From: Schistosoma mansoni
Lineage: Eukaryota > Platyhelminthes > Trematoda > Strigeidida > Schistosomatidae
NCBI RefSeq assembly: GCF_000237925.1
Contig: NC_031498.1
Coordinates: 29,036,963 to 29,100,962 of the forward strand
DNA: 64,000 nt
Direction of reading: 5' to 3'
The translations under genes and the position numbers were made by a program. Numbering within the stretch: position 1 is the first letter of the stretch; each line of letters begins with the position of its first letter. This document shows, piece by piece, positions 23,366 through 36,700 of this stretch. The notes beneath the pieces are model-generated. The model did not search any database. It was not told where the DNA came from and saw only the letters and a program-made list of their open reading frames with translations.

Positions 23366-23787
23366 NNNNNNNNNNNNNNNNNNNNNNNNNNNNNNNNNNN
23401 NNNNNNNNNNNNNNNNNNNNNNNNNNNNNNNNNNNNNNNNNNNNNNNNNNNNNNNNNNNNNNNNNNNNNNNNNNNNNNNNNNNNNNNNNNNNNNNNNNNN
23501 NNNNNNNNNNNNNNNNNNNNNNNNNNNNNNNNNNNNNNNNNNNNNNNNNNNNNNNNNNNNNNNNNNNNNNNNNNNNNNNNNNNNNNNNNNNNNNNNNNNN
23601 NNNNNNNNNNNNNNNNNNNNNNNNNNNNNNNNNNNNNNNNNNNNNNNNNNNNNNNNNNNNNNNNNNNNNNNNNNNNNNNNNNNNNNNNNNNNNNNNNNNN
23701 NNNNNNNNNNNNNNNNNNNNNNNNNNNNNNNNNNNNNNNNNNNNNNNNNNNNNNNNNNNNNNNNNNNNNNNNNNNNNNNNNNNNNNN
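23366..23787. other. Assembly gap
   Basis: Run of 422 N. It could hide exons of either host gene. Confidence 1.
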
Positions 23788-25424
23788 AATATTTCATTAC
23801 TTCGTCATAAAATTTTATCAAAATCTTTATTTTCATTAAATACATTATTACATCTTTTTATTTAGACTGTCTTTTAGATTAGTAATCTTATTTTATTGCT
23901 TTGCTCATTTTATTTTTTACTTATTATCAGTGTTTACTCTTTACGTAATCACTTGTTTCTAGCCCTGATATGTCTCCAACTAATATATATGTCGTGTAAA
24001 TAATTTAAACCTATTTCGTAATTATGATTTTTAAATATCACCAAACGAAAAACAACAAATTCATTTTATTCTGTCTAATTTTTTTTATCTTTTCTTCAGT
24101 CTGATAAAGGGAACTATATGTCTGAAATAGTGGTATACTGTGAATATAAAGGCTTATAACACCAGTGGGTAATTGAAACCGGAAAGGGAGAACTAAGTTT
24201 TAACTTTCAACCTGATGGTTCGAAGTTGAACTCTCTAAATAATAATCCACCAGGTGTTAGTTCATTAAAAAAAAACGTGAACATAGAGATAGGCAAATGT
24301 TAGGAAAGGATATTAAACGAAGCATTTTTAACAAACCGATTATTTAAATGCCCAAAAGTAGATTATCTTAAATTTAAAATACTGAATGCATTACAGTGAA
24401 CCACTGAAGAAAGTTATGTGCTAATAGTTTAAAGACAACTTTCAATTATAGGACCATTAAGAAATATTGGATAGGGTTAGACAAATAGTCAAGTAAAAAG
24501 TTAGATAATGGTTAGACTGCTTGTAAAACGTAGTGCATAAAATGTAACCATGTGCCAGTGCACCATTTCTGTATCTATACAAATATCAGTTAACTGATAA
24601 ACACTACAGAATATAACCGTGTGAATCATTATTCTTTTTAACTGTTTAAACCTCTCATTACATCAGTACTAAAAAAGAGAAAATTGTTGAAAAGGTTAAG
24701 GTAGAATTATTTCTAAACAAAACGCCATTTATTATCCATTAGTTTTATCTTGAGTTAACCTAGATAGTTTCAATATGATAGTCACTGTTGGCTGCTAGAA
24801 TTTAAGTGGTTTTGCTCTATGAGTTGAATGGTTTGGTCGTGGAGAGAAATGATTTTCAGAAAAATCATGAACTAAGAATCAAATCCAAGGGATGTACAAC
24901 CAAAATAAAGAAGTAGACAATGACAGGTTAATGGTTAACAATAGCCAATCAAGATTGAGGTCTACAGGACAAGCTGTGAGTCATATGTGGAGAAATTCAA
25001 ACCCTTCATTTCTACCTGAAGTTTGTGCTGATGAAATTGTTCAGATGAGCAATGAAAGCTCCATGACCAAACCATCCAGATCAGAGAACAAAACTCTACA
25101 TAAATCACACACCCGAGCTACAAATGTTCTCCACCAGCTGCTAGACTTGAATATACACTGTACACAGCTAGTTTACATAACAAATAACTGACAAGATAGT
25201 TTATTTCAGACGAGGACAAATAAAGTAGAACTATAATATGCAAAGACTATTAGTTATTCCATCAACAAGCTCTACTGAAGCATCGAATTAAATATAGCAT
25301 TTAGCTTGATCAACACCTATATTCGATTTGTTCATCTGATCGTACAATTATAATATCCTTCTGAATTTGTGTATTTTCAATTCATGCTCATTTATAACAT
25401 TCAGAACTTTGCCTGTAGCTCTTC
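23788..25424. other. Mostly unique AT-rich stretch
   Basis: One 99-codon plus-strand frame at 24892-25188 (contains GQAVSHMWRNSNPSF) looks like a decayed repeat rather than an exon: no matching splice phase and no family recognised. Confidence 0.4.
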
Positions 25425-25525
25425 TAAAGTTACTGCCGGTTGCAATTCTGGATAAAGGAGGAGGGTTGGGCATGAGGTGAGCGACCCCATCCCGTAAAAA
25501 ACTAACTCTCTAGAAAAACGCTGAC
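25425..25525 (-). repeat. Fragment of the GC-rich repeat seen at 50385
   Basis: The reverse complement matches the block 'ttagtttt.tacggga' - 'catgcccaaccctcctccttta' - 'accggcagtaact' - 'ta.aagagcta' at 50515-50610. Confidence 0.65.
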
Positions 25526-25764
25526 GCTATAACATTCAGAAAACAGTAAGTTTCTAGAAATATTAAAGTAGAAATGTTTTAGTGAATCGGACAGAATCTA
25601 AGTGATTTATATGAAAATAATTTTTGAACAGATAATTCATCAGTTCAAACTAATTTTCCATCAATTAGTCAAAGGGAAAAATTAAACTTGTCACATAATT
25701 ACACTTTGAGGTTATAAAACTCGTAAAATGAATTATTTCAGATTGATGGTTACTACAATGTTAA

Positions 25765-26060
25765 TAAGCAAAGATGGATAGTGGATAGCAGTTGAATCCA
25801 GGACACGCGTTTCGTCCTATTTGGGACTCGTCAGCTGGATGCACCTGCATCTCAGAGTTGATGTTCACTCTGGGACTCGAATACAGTCCCGTTCGCTTCA
25901 AACGTGATCGAATTGTTCACTTAGCTACTGAGTCCTGATAGCCACTTGCTTGTGCAGTGGGATGAAGTTGAAATTTACTTAGTATTGTTTTTTGGATCTT
26001 CCCATTGATGTTTTTAGGACTGCAACTGGTCAGTGGTCGAGTGGATAACGCGATGGCGTT
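25765..26060 (-). repeat. Sm-alpha copy with intact-looking hammerhead
   Basis: Near full-length Sm-alpha on the minus strand, from 'gcaaagatggata' to 'gactgcaactg'. The last ~30 bp (26030-26060) are a plus-oriented A-box fragment (ggtcgagtggataacgcgatgg), so the copy ends in a small inversion. Confidence 0.8.
25793..25845 (-). ncRNA. Sm-alpha hammerhead ribozyme
   Basis: CCAG-CTGACGAG-TCC-CAAATA-GGAC-GAAA-CGC-GTG-TC-CTGG: all invariant core residues, stem II G-C rich, 3-bp stem III with one G-U, cleavage triplet GUC. Schistosome Sm-alpha hammerheads are known active type I ribozymes. This copy is the best-preserved in the window. Confidence 0.75.
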
Positions 26061-26221
26061 ACTAAGTACTAAGTAAATTGATATTAATAATTTATCATAA
26101 TGTTATTATCAATATATTATTAAAAGCTAATAATGTGACAAACTTCGCTATTTTCATCAGTTTATTTGCCCTATTAATAACACAGCATGTGTTTCCTACT
26201 GTTGATTACGTAATTTCTCAA

Positions 26222-26250
26222 TTATATATATATATATATATATATATAAT
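26222..26250. repeat. (TA)n microsatellite
   Basis: About 14 TA units immediately 5' of a LINE 3' end. Confidence 0.9.
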
Positions 26251-26254
26251 TCCC

Positions 26255-26330
26255 AAGACAGAGTTGGATGGAGAATGCTGGTGGGCAGCCTATGCTCCTC
26301 CACGAGGGGTAACAGATGTAAGTAAGTAGT
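26255..26330 (+). mobile_element. RTE-type LINE 3' end remnant
   Basis: Encodes the terminal 'W.MLVG.L..S.RG' equivalent followed by 'taacagatgtaagtaagtag', the usual end of this LINE family in the window. Confidence 0.65.
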
Positions 26331-26773
26331 AAACATATATAATTAGAACCAACATAATTCCAAAGTGAATTCAATTGATCTACAACAATAATGTTCGATA
26401 ATCTTATATTTCCAAGGATCAAAATAAACGAACTGCATGAACACAAAAATTCCAATTTCCAAGTTAACTAATTCCAAAGTATAAATGTGTCAAAGTGATT
26501 CTATTGATTTCCTTTCTTCATAGACATTATCCATTATGCACAGAAAAGTCTATTGTAAACTTAGACTAAACTAATGGATGACATAAAACTTTATTTATCG
26601 CTGTTGTTCTTTTACAATTACAACTATGTTTACAAAGAAATTACTTTTATTGTTGCTACAAAGTCATTAAAATTCAGATGACTAATTCATTATTGAAGTC
26701 ACTAATGTAAGTAGTTTATTTACCTTATAATAACCGTCTGATTTATTGATGATTTGTTCTTTAAATGATACAG

Positions 26774-26830
26774 TTTGGTTGTGAAGATTTTATTGTCACT
26801 ATGATTAACATGATCAGTGCTTATTTCATA
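26774..26830 (+). CDS. Candidate exon 3 of the plus-strand membrane-protein gene
   Basis: ATACAG acceptor and TTCATA|GTAAGTG donor bound 19 codons in phase 0/0, giving FGCEDFIVTMINMISAYFI, mostly hydrophobic and plausible for a third membrane helix. The acceptor lacks a good pyrimidine tract and the exon is very short, so it could be chance. Confidence 0.4.
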
Positions 26831-27224
26831 GTAAGTGATGTGCTCGATTCTGTATAGATCAATAGTTGATCTTGATGTGAACCGCAATGAAAACATTCAC
26901 AATTAAACTGTTTAGGTTAGATAACAAAACACTAACAAAAACATCCACCTGAGTAGCTAATTTTTGCCAGATCTTAATAGCAGTATATTTTGGATGAACT
27001 ATAAAATGAAATATTCGCAAGAAACCAAAAATATTCAAACGTATACAACTAACTGATCATTTGGTGGAGATTAATATCATTGTGTGATGTGGCCACTATT
27101 CTAAAAGACTCAATATTCGTATGCACTTTCTTGTGATTTAAGTGGTAGTAGGTAGTTTAAGAGAAACCATTGGTTTAGGTTTCATGCTATTGGTTTCTTG
27201 TCATAAACGTGTAGCTCTAATCTT

Positions 27225-27350
27225 GAGGGCAATGACGATCCCAGCTTCATAGACTGAGAAATTACCATTGAGTTATCTGGATCAAGTAATGACCTCCTGT
27301 AAGATTGAGATATTTAGAATTGATTGATCACTGAGTAGTGAATAATGTCA
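27225..27350. repeat. Family D repeat fragment, copy 2
   Basis: Shares blocks with 8140-8290 (ccagcttcatagactgag, gacctcctg.aagattgag, gattgatcactgagtagtgaataat). Confidence 0.4.
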
Positions 27351-27574
27351 TGTTTGTATAGTCTATCAAGGAACACCAGTTACCCCAAGATTACAGGAAT
27401 GAATTATTGATGAGTACCCAATGGTTCCAATCCTAGCTCTAGAGATTCCTGCCAACTACCTTAAACCACATAACATATCCGATCATTACAGTAAACTTTA
27501 CATATAACTTTTATTTGCAACTTAATATTTTAAACATGATATTATAATTACTACAAATAAACATATAAACAAAC

Positions 27575-27758
27575 CATTGTCATTTGTTACATCGATTTCA
27601 ATAGTAAAATCATTTTGAAAATAAGCATATCCAATGATGGAATATAAGTAGATAATGATTAGTGCTAAAATTCCAGTTAAGAAAATTGACCGACCATTTT
27701 TAGTCACTGATCGTACAACATTCAACAATGTCTCTTCACGTGTGACCACATCAAGTAA
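27575..27758 (-). CDS. itpr: ITPR exon 22: TM4-TM5 linker and TM5
   Basis: Acceptor TTTTAG|TTA; peptide [18 protein letters not shown], then [20 protein letters not shown] (TM5) and [11 protein letters not shown]. Vertebrate equivalent [18 protein letters not shown] / NGRSIILTAVLALILVYLFS. Donor AATG|GTTTGT leaves phase 1. The following pore exon (GGGVGD filter) is not seen at lower coordinates. Confidence 0.92.
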
Positions 27759-30700
27759 CTAAAATTCAATAAAAAAATATAGAATATTTCTATATAGGGT
27801 ATATATAGGCTTTATACTGATTATTTTGTGTCAAATATTAACTAACTTTAGCCTTACATTTCATATAACTATAGGTTACAGAATGCGAGAGCAAACTGAA
27901 CAGCATGTTTTTTAATTTTCAAATAAGATTCAATTTGACAGGATAATCCTCAATCAACAGACTAGAAGTGATCATTGGTTTTTTTTAAATTTACAAACAG
28001 ACATTAACACCATCGGATACCGGCCGGCTCAGTGGTCTATCGGTTAAGTGCTCTGGCGCGAGACTGGTAGGTCCAGGGTTCGAATCTCGTGAGTGCGGGA
28101 TGTGCACTTCTGAAGAGTCCCATAATAGAACGAAATGACCGTCCAGTGTTCCCAGGTTTTCCATGGTGGTCTAGCTTCAATTGACTCATGATTTCAACTA
28201 TGAAAATTACAAACTACGATTTACTACATTTCGGTAGTCAAATGATGTGAAATGAAGAATGAAGAGAGTGAAATGTTTTGTAGATAATGAGAAACTATAA
28301 AACATACCTACTATTTTAAAATGATAAAATATTCACATTGATATATAAATTCAAAGAGAAATTCTTAGCTTATTAGTAGAATGTCTTTTTGTTTATGCTA
28401 AAAGTATAAACAAACTACGGTACAATCACTAGACTTTTATATTTTAAAACATATATCGGTATTTCTTTATAGTTTACCAAAAAAAATGTAAATATTACAC
28501 AATTATTGTTATTCTTTTCATCAGGCCACCAGGTTACTTCGTTGGAAAAAAAAACGTATTGAAAGGTACGTCACAGATCTCTGTCTACTGTAAACCAGAA
28601 AATACATTCCAGACTTTCACAATGAACTATCAAGCTAGATGTAAATATCATCATATCTAAACACATTTAATCTCACCATGATGATATATTCATTAAATTT
28701 CACTAGTAATAAAATACAAGCGGCCGTCAATCTATGTTTATCAGCCTAGGGTTGTAGAGATTCTTGATTACTAATTGAGTTCATGAAGCGATCAATGTTA
28801 AACCACCATTGAAAAACTGGAAGCACCGGACGGCCGTTTTGTCCTAATATGAAACTTCTCTCCCTCTCAAAATGCGCTCACATGGCCACGCGTATACAGA
28901 CTCTGTCAGGGAAGTCATACTCACTACCTTCTCGTGACGGTAGTGTTGTTCACGAAATTGAGAGGATGAAAAGCGAATGTCCGGCGCTTTAACTGGGTTG
29001 GTGGACACGGAAAGTTCACCTAGGGGAGTTGCAAAACCCTGATTCCAAACCAATGGTGCACATGGGCTCCAATATCCTGAGGGAACAAATTGCGTACGAA
29101 TCAATCGTTGATCACCGGCTACCATGGGACTACATCTCCTTACGATGCTCCATTGCCTTGTGGATCAGATCTTTCGGTCAAAGTCTCCGGGTGTGGGCCC
29201 CTAAGAAAACTATTTGCTTCGGTTTGGGCACCTGAGCAGTATCACAGCCCTCACACAAATCGCATGAGATTTGTGTGGTGCATATGTATCTGGTGCTTCC
29301 TTGTACCAATATTTATGTATTCAAATAAATAAATAACTGGACTTGAAACCAAAACGTTTGGTCCTGTGCGAACTCAACCTCTAGACCACTGAGTCGGTAT
29401 CCAACAGTGTTAATGCTCAACTTCGACTAATCCAGATATTGCGCAATCATCTTCCATTGTCTCCAGTAGGTAAATGCCTCACACCCGAGACGGTTGAACT
29501 CCACAGATATACATTAAGCCCGAGGAAACACAATCTTTTACAACAACAAAATAACACCACAGTTTATACAGTCCAGTATCTATCATGTTCAATGTAATCG
29601 TTTAACTTAACTTCATATTATCTATATAAGTTCATACACAAAACGAATTAAAACATATATGTATATGATCACTTACTACAAGACTATAAAAGAAAGGATG
29701 TATAAAAATTCCAAAACCAGTAAATATGATCAATATGAAATTATGTATTAATTTATAATATAGTTGATTTATATTTGGAATTTTTAAATTAAATAAAGAT
29801 CCTTGAAAATATCTCAAGAGTCCATGTACAGTAAAGAAAATATTATTCCACCATGACGATGACGATAATGTTGATGATGAATGTAGGTATGAAATTCGGT
29901 TTTTGGCATTGACCAATTTTCTTTTTTCCTTATTATTTATATATTCGAAATATTTCCAATTTGTTTCATTTATATTAATTTCATTAGAGAATAAACAATT
30001 TTTATAATTTTTTATAAGAAGATATTGTTTATAAATGATGAGTAGATTTGCAAATCTGAAAATGAACTAAAATTTTAATATAAATCGGTATACAATTAAT
30101 CAAAGTGGGATTGATAAATAAAAATATATTCAGAAAGGGTTTTGTGGAGATTTAGTATTGTCATAGTTGAAAGCATGAGTCAGTTGAAGGTAGACCATCC
30201 AGGAAAACCTGGAAGCAACTGGTTTCTACTGAGAAGCAGCATCCGATGTCGTTTAAACCGCATCTGTTGTGAGATAAGAACTCACTGAAAACAATTGTTG
30301 AGCGGTTGCCCATCTTCCTGCATTGCATGAGTTGAGAAATAAACACCTGGGNNNNNNNNNNNNNNNNNNNNNNNNNNNNNNNNNNNNNNNNNNNNNNNNN
30401 NNNNNNNNNNNNNNNNNNNNNNNNNNNNNNNNNNNNNNNNNNNNNNNNNNNNNNNNNNNNNNNNNNNNNNNNNNNNNNNNNNNNNNNNNNNNNNNNNNNN
30501 NNNNNNNNNNNNNNNNNNNNNNNNNNNNNNNNNNNNNNNNNNNNNNNNNNNTACATTAGTTAGTCCTAATACAAGAATTACATTTTCAGTACCACAGGCA
30601 AATAACAAATATAAAGTTTCTAATCCAATGTATATTTGAACTAACAATTGATTTGAAGAAACAAGGCATAGTACAACAGCGAATATGGCAATTGGTATTA

Positions 30701-33700
30701 CAGTAATTTGAGTTTCCAAATTATAGAAATCATAAGCTAAAAAATGTAAAATAACCGAAAGGTGTATTTTGGAGAAAACATTGCCTCAATTTCAATGGAT
30801 CATTATGCGTTACATGTAGAAAAGAAAAAATGAATGAAAATGTCATACAAAAGCTATGACAAACTGTTATTCAGTGTTATTCACGATTTTAACAGGACTC
30901 CTTCAAGAGATTCATTGATAACTTACCTTTGTGTTAAGATAACTTATTTAAAAAGTACATGTTTATGTATTTGGCCATAAGAAGAAAATTCAGTGTAATG
31001 GCTGGTGATAAAAAAACGCCTTCCCAAAACCGAAAACATGGAGAGGGTTTGAACGTGTTTGAGTAATTTAAACACTAAGCCACTATGCTTTGTATTGACT
31101 AGTTAAATTATTTTTTCAAAGACGAAATGGTAATTTGCTCACTACTGACTCTTAATGATATTGAATTTTCAATAAATTTATAGAATATGGAATTCAGCCC
31201 CTTTACACATCAAGGTACTACGTTTAAAAACTATAACCATAGACGGCACTAATGTAAGAAATTATTCAACATTGGAACTCAACTCTTTGTAGTTATCAAC
31301 AATCATTTCACACAGCGTTACTAATAGTATGAGAATGATCAACAATCAATAACTGCATGGATTGTAATAATCTATCTCTGAACGTCCAAAAATAAAAAAA
31401 GATGGATGGTAAGAGACAGATCAATTGCAGTCTTAAACATTATTCTGAAGATTCAAACAAACAATACCAAGTGAATTTAAACTTCACCCCATTCCACAAG
31501 CAAGTGGCTATCAAGACTCAGTAGTTAAGTGGATAACACGATAGTGTTTCAAACGAATAATACTGGGTTCGCATCCCAGAGTGAACACCAACTCTGAGAT
31601 ACAGGTAAATCCAGATGACAAGTCCCAAATAGGACGGAACGTATATTCTGGATTTCACTGCTAGCTACTATCCGTCTTTGCTTATAATTCTTGTGACCTG
31701 AGGCAATATCGAGGCAATCCACACAGGATACACATATGCCAATAAAACACTGATCGATTGCAGTCCGGTGTCGTAGCTCCAACTGCATTTACCAATTTAC
31801 ATGTACGTGCCAAAGCACATACATTGAAAGAAGCGAGAGAAGAGTACATGTTCGCACACCATTGACATTTCTCATGCTTTTAAAATCATTAGCAAGCAAA
31901 GAAGTACAACTGCTCTCCGGTTTGCTGAAGCGATCGCTACAAAAAAAAACTCAAACCGGATCTATGTACTCAAAAAGAGACAGTGATAAATCTATTACTA
32001 CCCTGGTAATCCATTTTTTTTTAATAATTTTTTTGGATATTAGTTTTATTTTAGTTAATATTTAGTTTTTATTATATTCCTCTTCCATTACCCAATTCTT
32101 AAACCACCCTTTCTCTCACACATTTCACTTGTCTCTCTTAAATTATATGAACTCACCAAATTCTATTCAATTATTACGTAACCCACCCTAATTGTTTTTA
32201 ATTCCATGACTCCTTTATTACCTCTAAAATTATCACACATTTGATCTTATCTGTCTTTTAACTCCACTCAACGATTACACCACCCATCCTTTATGCTTCC
32301 TTCATTCTAATACCTAATAACCTCTGACCTTTCCTTGCCCATATATATATATAGTTATCATTGATGACCTTTTGCCATTTCAATCCTTTACATTCACTTA
32401 TGTCAATTGTTCCATCCTATTTATCACCCCAAATGCTAAAACTCTAATACATATTTGGTTGTAAGCAGCTGATGAGAAACCATGAATTCATACTATTCTG
32501 CATCAATATTTGTTCTGGCTTTATTTAAATTACAAAACTAGTTTATTTGAATATATATATACCCATCAATTTCAACTTGTATATTACTTCCGGTTTTGAC
32601 AATATTGTTTTTTTTTCCCCTCTTTTAGTTCCCTAATCTCTTTTTATGAAACATTTCCAAGAATGATTATTATTCTCTTGATACACGTGTTATTTGGAAA
32701 GAACTTTATTCATTCACATAAAAACAGAATTAAAGCCATTAACTTAACCCAACAATATAAGATCATGTGTTGAAATAAATTTCAAAGTTTATGTATCTAT
32801 GTAGATTAAAAAGGATAATGTGATAAGTTTTTTTTCATGAGAGAAAATGTAAATAAATTATAACCGATAAATAAAAAATGAATTAATGGAGGGATTATAC
32901 AGATTTTATAAACAGATATTTTTATATTATGATGATAAACTGTGTCATCTGAAAAGCTACAAAAAACTAATAAAGTACAAAATAGAAATAGATTGTCCTA
33001 ATTTCAAATTCTAAAATAATTGAACAATTATTATTGCTTTGCCCCCAAATGCCCTGGTACGACCGAGAGTGGGGAGAGTTCGCTCTCCCTCTCGAAATGC
33101 TCTCATATGGCCACACGTATACAGCCTCTGTCAGGGAAGTCCTACCCACCGCATTCTCGTGGCAGGGGTATTGTTTACAAAATTGAGAGGACAAAAAGCG
33201 AACGTCCGGCGCTTTAACCGGGTTGGTGGACACGCAAAGTTCACCTAGGGGAGTTGGAAAATCCTGATTCCAAACGAATGGCGCACGTGGGCTCCAGTAT
33301 CCTGATGGAACGAATGGCGTATGAACCAATTGTTGGGCACTGGCTCCGGTTGTGGCTCCCTAAGAAAACCACCTGCTTCAGTTTGGGCAGTATCACAGCC
33401 CAGACACAAATCAAATGAGATTTGTGTGGGGCATATATATCTGGTGCACCTTTGTACCAATATTTATGTGTTTAAATAAATAATAATAAATGATAATGCT
33501 TCATTGGATCCATATCGGAATCATCATGTTATGGTTACGAATTCAGTCAGTCAGTTAGTCAAAATGAAACCTAACACATATGTGCATCAGTTCATATTGC
33601 TGAAGGGTAAGATAATTTTAAATCTTAAAATCTAGTGCATAGCAAATTTTGAATCCAGCTACCTTATTTTGACCGATTCTTTGTTAAGTCTTTCAAAGTT

Positions 33701-36700
33701 TTCAACTAATGGTTACTATAATCTGGAAGACCTAAATCACGTAGTTTGTGTCTGGCAACACGGATCGGCCCAACAGATATTCACTTCATGACCTGATGTC
33801 ACATCTTAGTTGATTGTTTCTAACTCTCATCCAAATTATTCCTACATCAAATATTATCGGTTTTTGAGATAGGCAGTGCCTGAAGAGGGTAATGTAGGTT
33901 CAATTCACTTCATGTTATGTCAGTCACTAACAAATCTACTTCCCAATTAGGTCAACCTTGAGTAATGCCAATCAAGTTCACAGAGAAAGGAGTCCCCGTA
34001 GACTCTTCTTTCGTGATATGAATATCGGTTCGCGTAAGCTTAAAAACCCCATTATGTACCATGTAAAAAAATAAGTAGTCTAGTTAGTAAAAAGTAACCA
34101 GTCATTGTTATCATCCAACGTAAAAACAAGCCGTGTAATCAGTACACGTTGCTGATAAGTCCTATAATAGGACGACAAAAGTGTCTTGTGTTCAGTGGTA
34201 TCTCAAAGAGTTTCTATCAGCAACAAAAACTGCGTACGAACTAATCCGTTCAAACAAAAATGACCCGTAGTGACTCAGGTTATTCACTTATTTACATGAA
34301 TGGTGCAAAACCAGACAAACCATATGACATACGGGTTATTCTTATCCTAATGGTTATTTCGTACAACAAATATTTGGCCTTGTTAATTTGCTTAACCTCA
34401 TTGTACTCATTCTCATATAGTTAATTATTAGCACTTATCTAGATATATTGTTGAACAGATTTTTCGTTTTTCAGTGTTTGACTGATCGCGTCTGTATACT
34501 TTGTCTAATGTCTGTTTTTCATAGATGTACTAAGTTACTCTTAAAATAAACGGTCTGGCTCCAACCATTACCACTTCCTTGAATGGCCGCTTGTTCATAT
34601 TTGAATGGCTAAAATATTATCTTCTAATTGGATTTCGTAGTTAGCTTTTTAACATTACTGTTGTTCAAATGGAGATAGCCGCAGCATCAGATACGAAATT
34701 AAATTTGGGGTCTTTATTTCAATGGAGTCAACCAAATGCTCCAAACTAATAGTGAAGGGATTATTAGTTGAGCCCACAAGCTGGTAAACTGCTAGCATAT
34801 ATACATAACTTACATAAGCTTTCTCCTCGAAATGGATAGAAACCAATTAATAAACAGTTCAAACATAATGATCGATAGAAACTTGCATCCGATATCCATT
34901 GGGATCGTAGTGAAAACCAGTGAATCCATGGATGAACTGCAAAAAAGGAAGATTTTTATTCGAGTACACATTTTATAATATGGTAAAATAGGTTTTAAAA
35001 AATTAATCCTTCAAAGTATTGGTTGAAGTTCCTAACAATCACAGTAGTATAGTGTAATAGAAAATTAACAAGAGTGGTGACGTATACAAGCGACTGATGG
35101 ATCCCGAACTTTCACACTTTGAGCGGATGTGCACTTTTTAGTAGCCCGGAAAAGAAACAGTTTCCCTGACATGAGAAAAGAAGGGATCATTGCTCGAGAC
35201 TGGTCACACATGATTACTTTGTGAGTGATCATTTTAGCACAGTACGGAAAGGTGGAATGGTTTTATTATGATTTACCACACTTTTAATTAGGAATACCTT
35301 TTAACTTTTAGGAATCAGATGACCATTTTAATAATAAAGGTTCATAATGAATACAATAATGCATATATCGAACACAGTCAAAACAAATAACTCAATCTTC
35401 AATAAGAACGTCAAGACAGTCCTACTGTACGGAGCTGAAACGTGAAGAACTACTGCAACCATCATCAAGAAGATACAATTATTTATAAACAGTTGTCTAT
35501 GAAAAATACTCAACATTCACTGATTGGATACCATCAGCAACATCGCTTTATGGGAGAGGACAAACCAGCTTCCATCTGAAGAGGAAATTCGGAAAAGACG
35601 TTGGAAGTGGATAGGACATACATTAAGGAAATCACCAATGTGCATTACAAGGCAAGCCCTAAGTTGGAATCCTGAAGGGAAGTGGAAAAAAGGAGGCTAA
35701 AGAACACATTACGCCGGGAAATAGAAGCAGATATGAAAAGGATGAATGTTAACNNNNNNNNNNNNNNNNNNNNNNNNNNNNNNNNNNNNNNNNNNNNNNN
35801 NNNNNNNNNNNNNNNNNNNNNNNNNNNNNNNNNNNNNNNNNNNNNNNNNNNNNNNNNNNNNNNNNNNNNNNNNNNNNNNNNNNNNNNNNNNNNNNNNNNN
35901 NNNNNNNNNNNNNNNNNNNNNNNNNNNNNNNNNNNNNNNNNNNNNNNNNNNNNTGCAAATTGACTGTTCATTTTATGGTTATCAGAATTTACTGAGATAG
36001 TCTGTAATCTTTGCTTAAATACATTCGATTGTCCCCAACCAGTGTTCTGTTCACTACAGTATTACAATAAATGAATGAAAAATGTTTATTCATTTTAATC
36101 TTGAATCGAATAGATCAGAGGGGGTTTTGTGGAGAATTTAGTATTTTCATAGTTGAAATCATGAGTCAAATGAAGCTAGGCCACCATGGAAAACCTGAAA
36201 GCACTGGACGGCCGTTTCGTTCTATTGTGGGACTCCTCAGCAGTGCGCTGAATAGTTGTATAGCTGTATAAATCTATTAAATCGATTGCTTGCGTGCCCT
36301 GTTTCATAATATATGAAGTAATAAGACCGCCAATTAGAGAGGAGTGATTTATCGATCAGAGCAATGAGACACAAAAAGTCGTATGAGCAGTCTAGAGTAC
36401 TTGTCGGTCCTGCTTTCTGCCTAACCCAGCCAGTTAAGTTCAGAATACCAATAATAGCCTCTGCAATATGAATGATTATTCTCAAACATACTGAGTTTAT
36501 ATACCAAACAAAATGACCACATCGTACCAATAAAATGGAAAATAACAGAAGGGGTTTTGTGGAGATTTCAGTATTTTCGTTGTTGAAATCATGAGTCAAT
36601 TGAAGCTAGATCACCATGGAAAACCTGGAGGCACTGAACGGCCCTCTCATTCTATTTGTGGGACTCCTCAGTAGCGCGCATTCACGAACTCGCCTCGCAA

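Noticed and set aside
24892-25191. 99-codon plus-strand ORF
   Set aside because: No start context, splice support or family; looks like decayed repeat.
31850-31995. Possible further exon of the plus-strand gene (good open frame, GT after ACCCTG)
   Set aside because: In neighbouring frames it spells the retroelement C-terminus ([21 protein letters not shown] stop) and is followed by that element's 3' tail, so it is mobile-element sequence.
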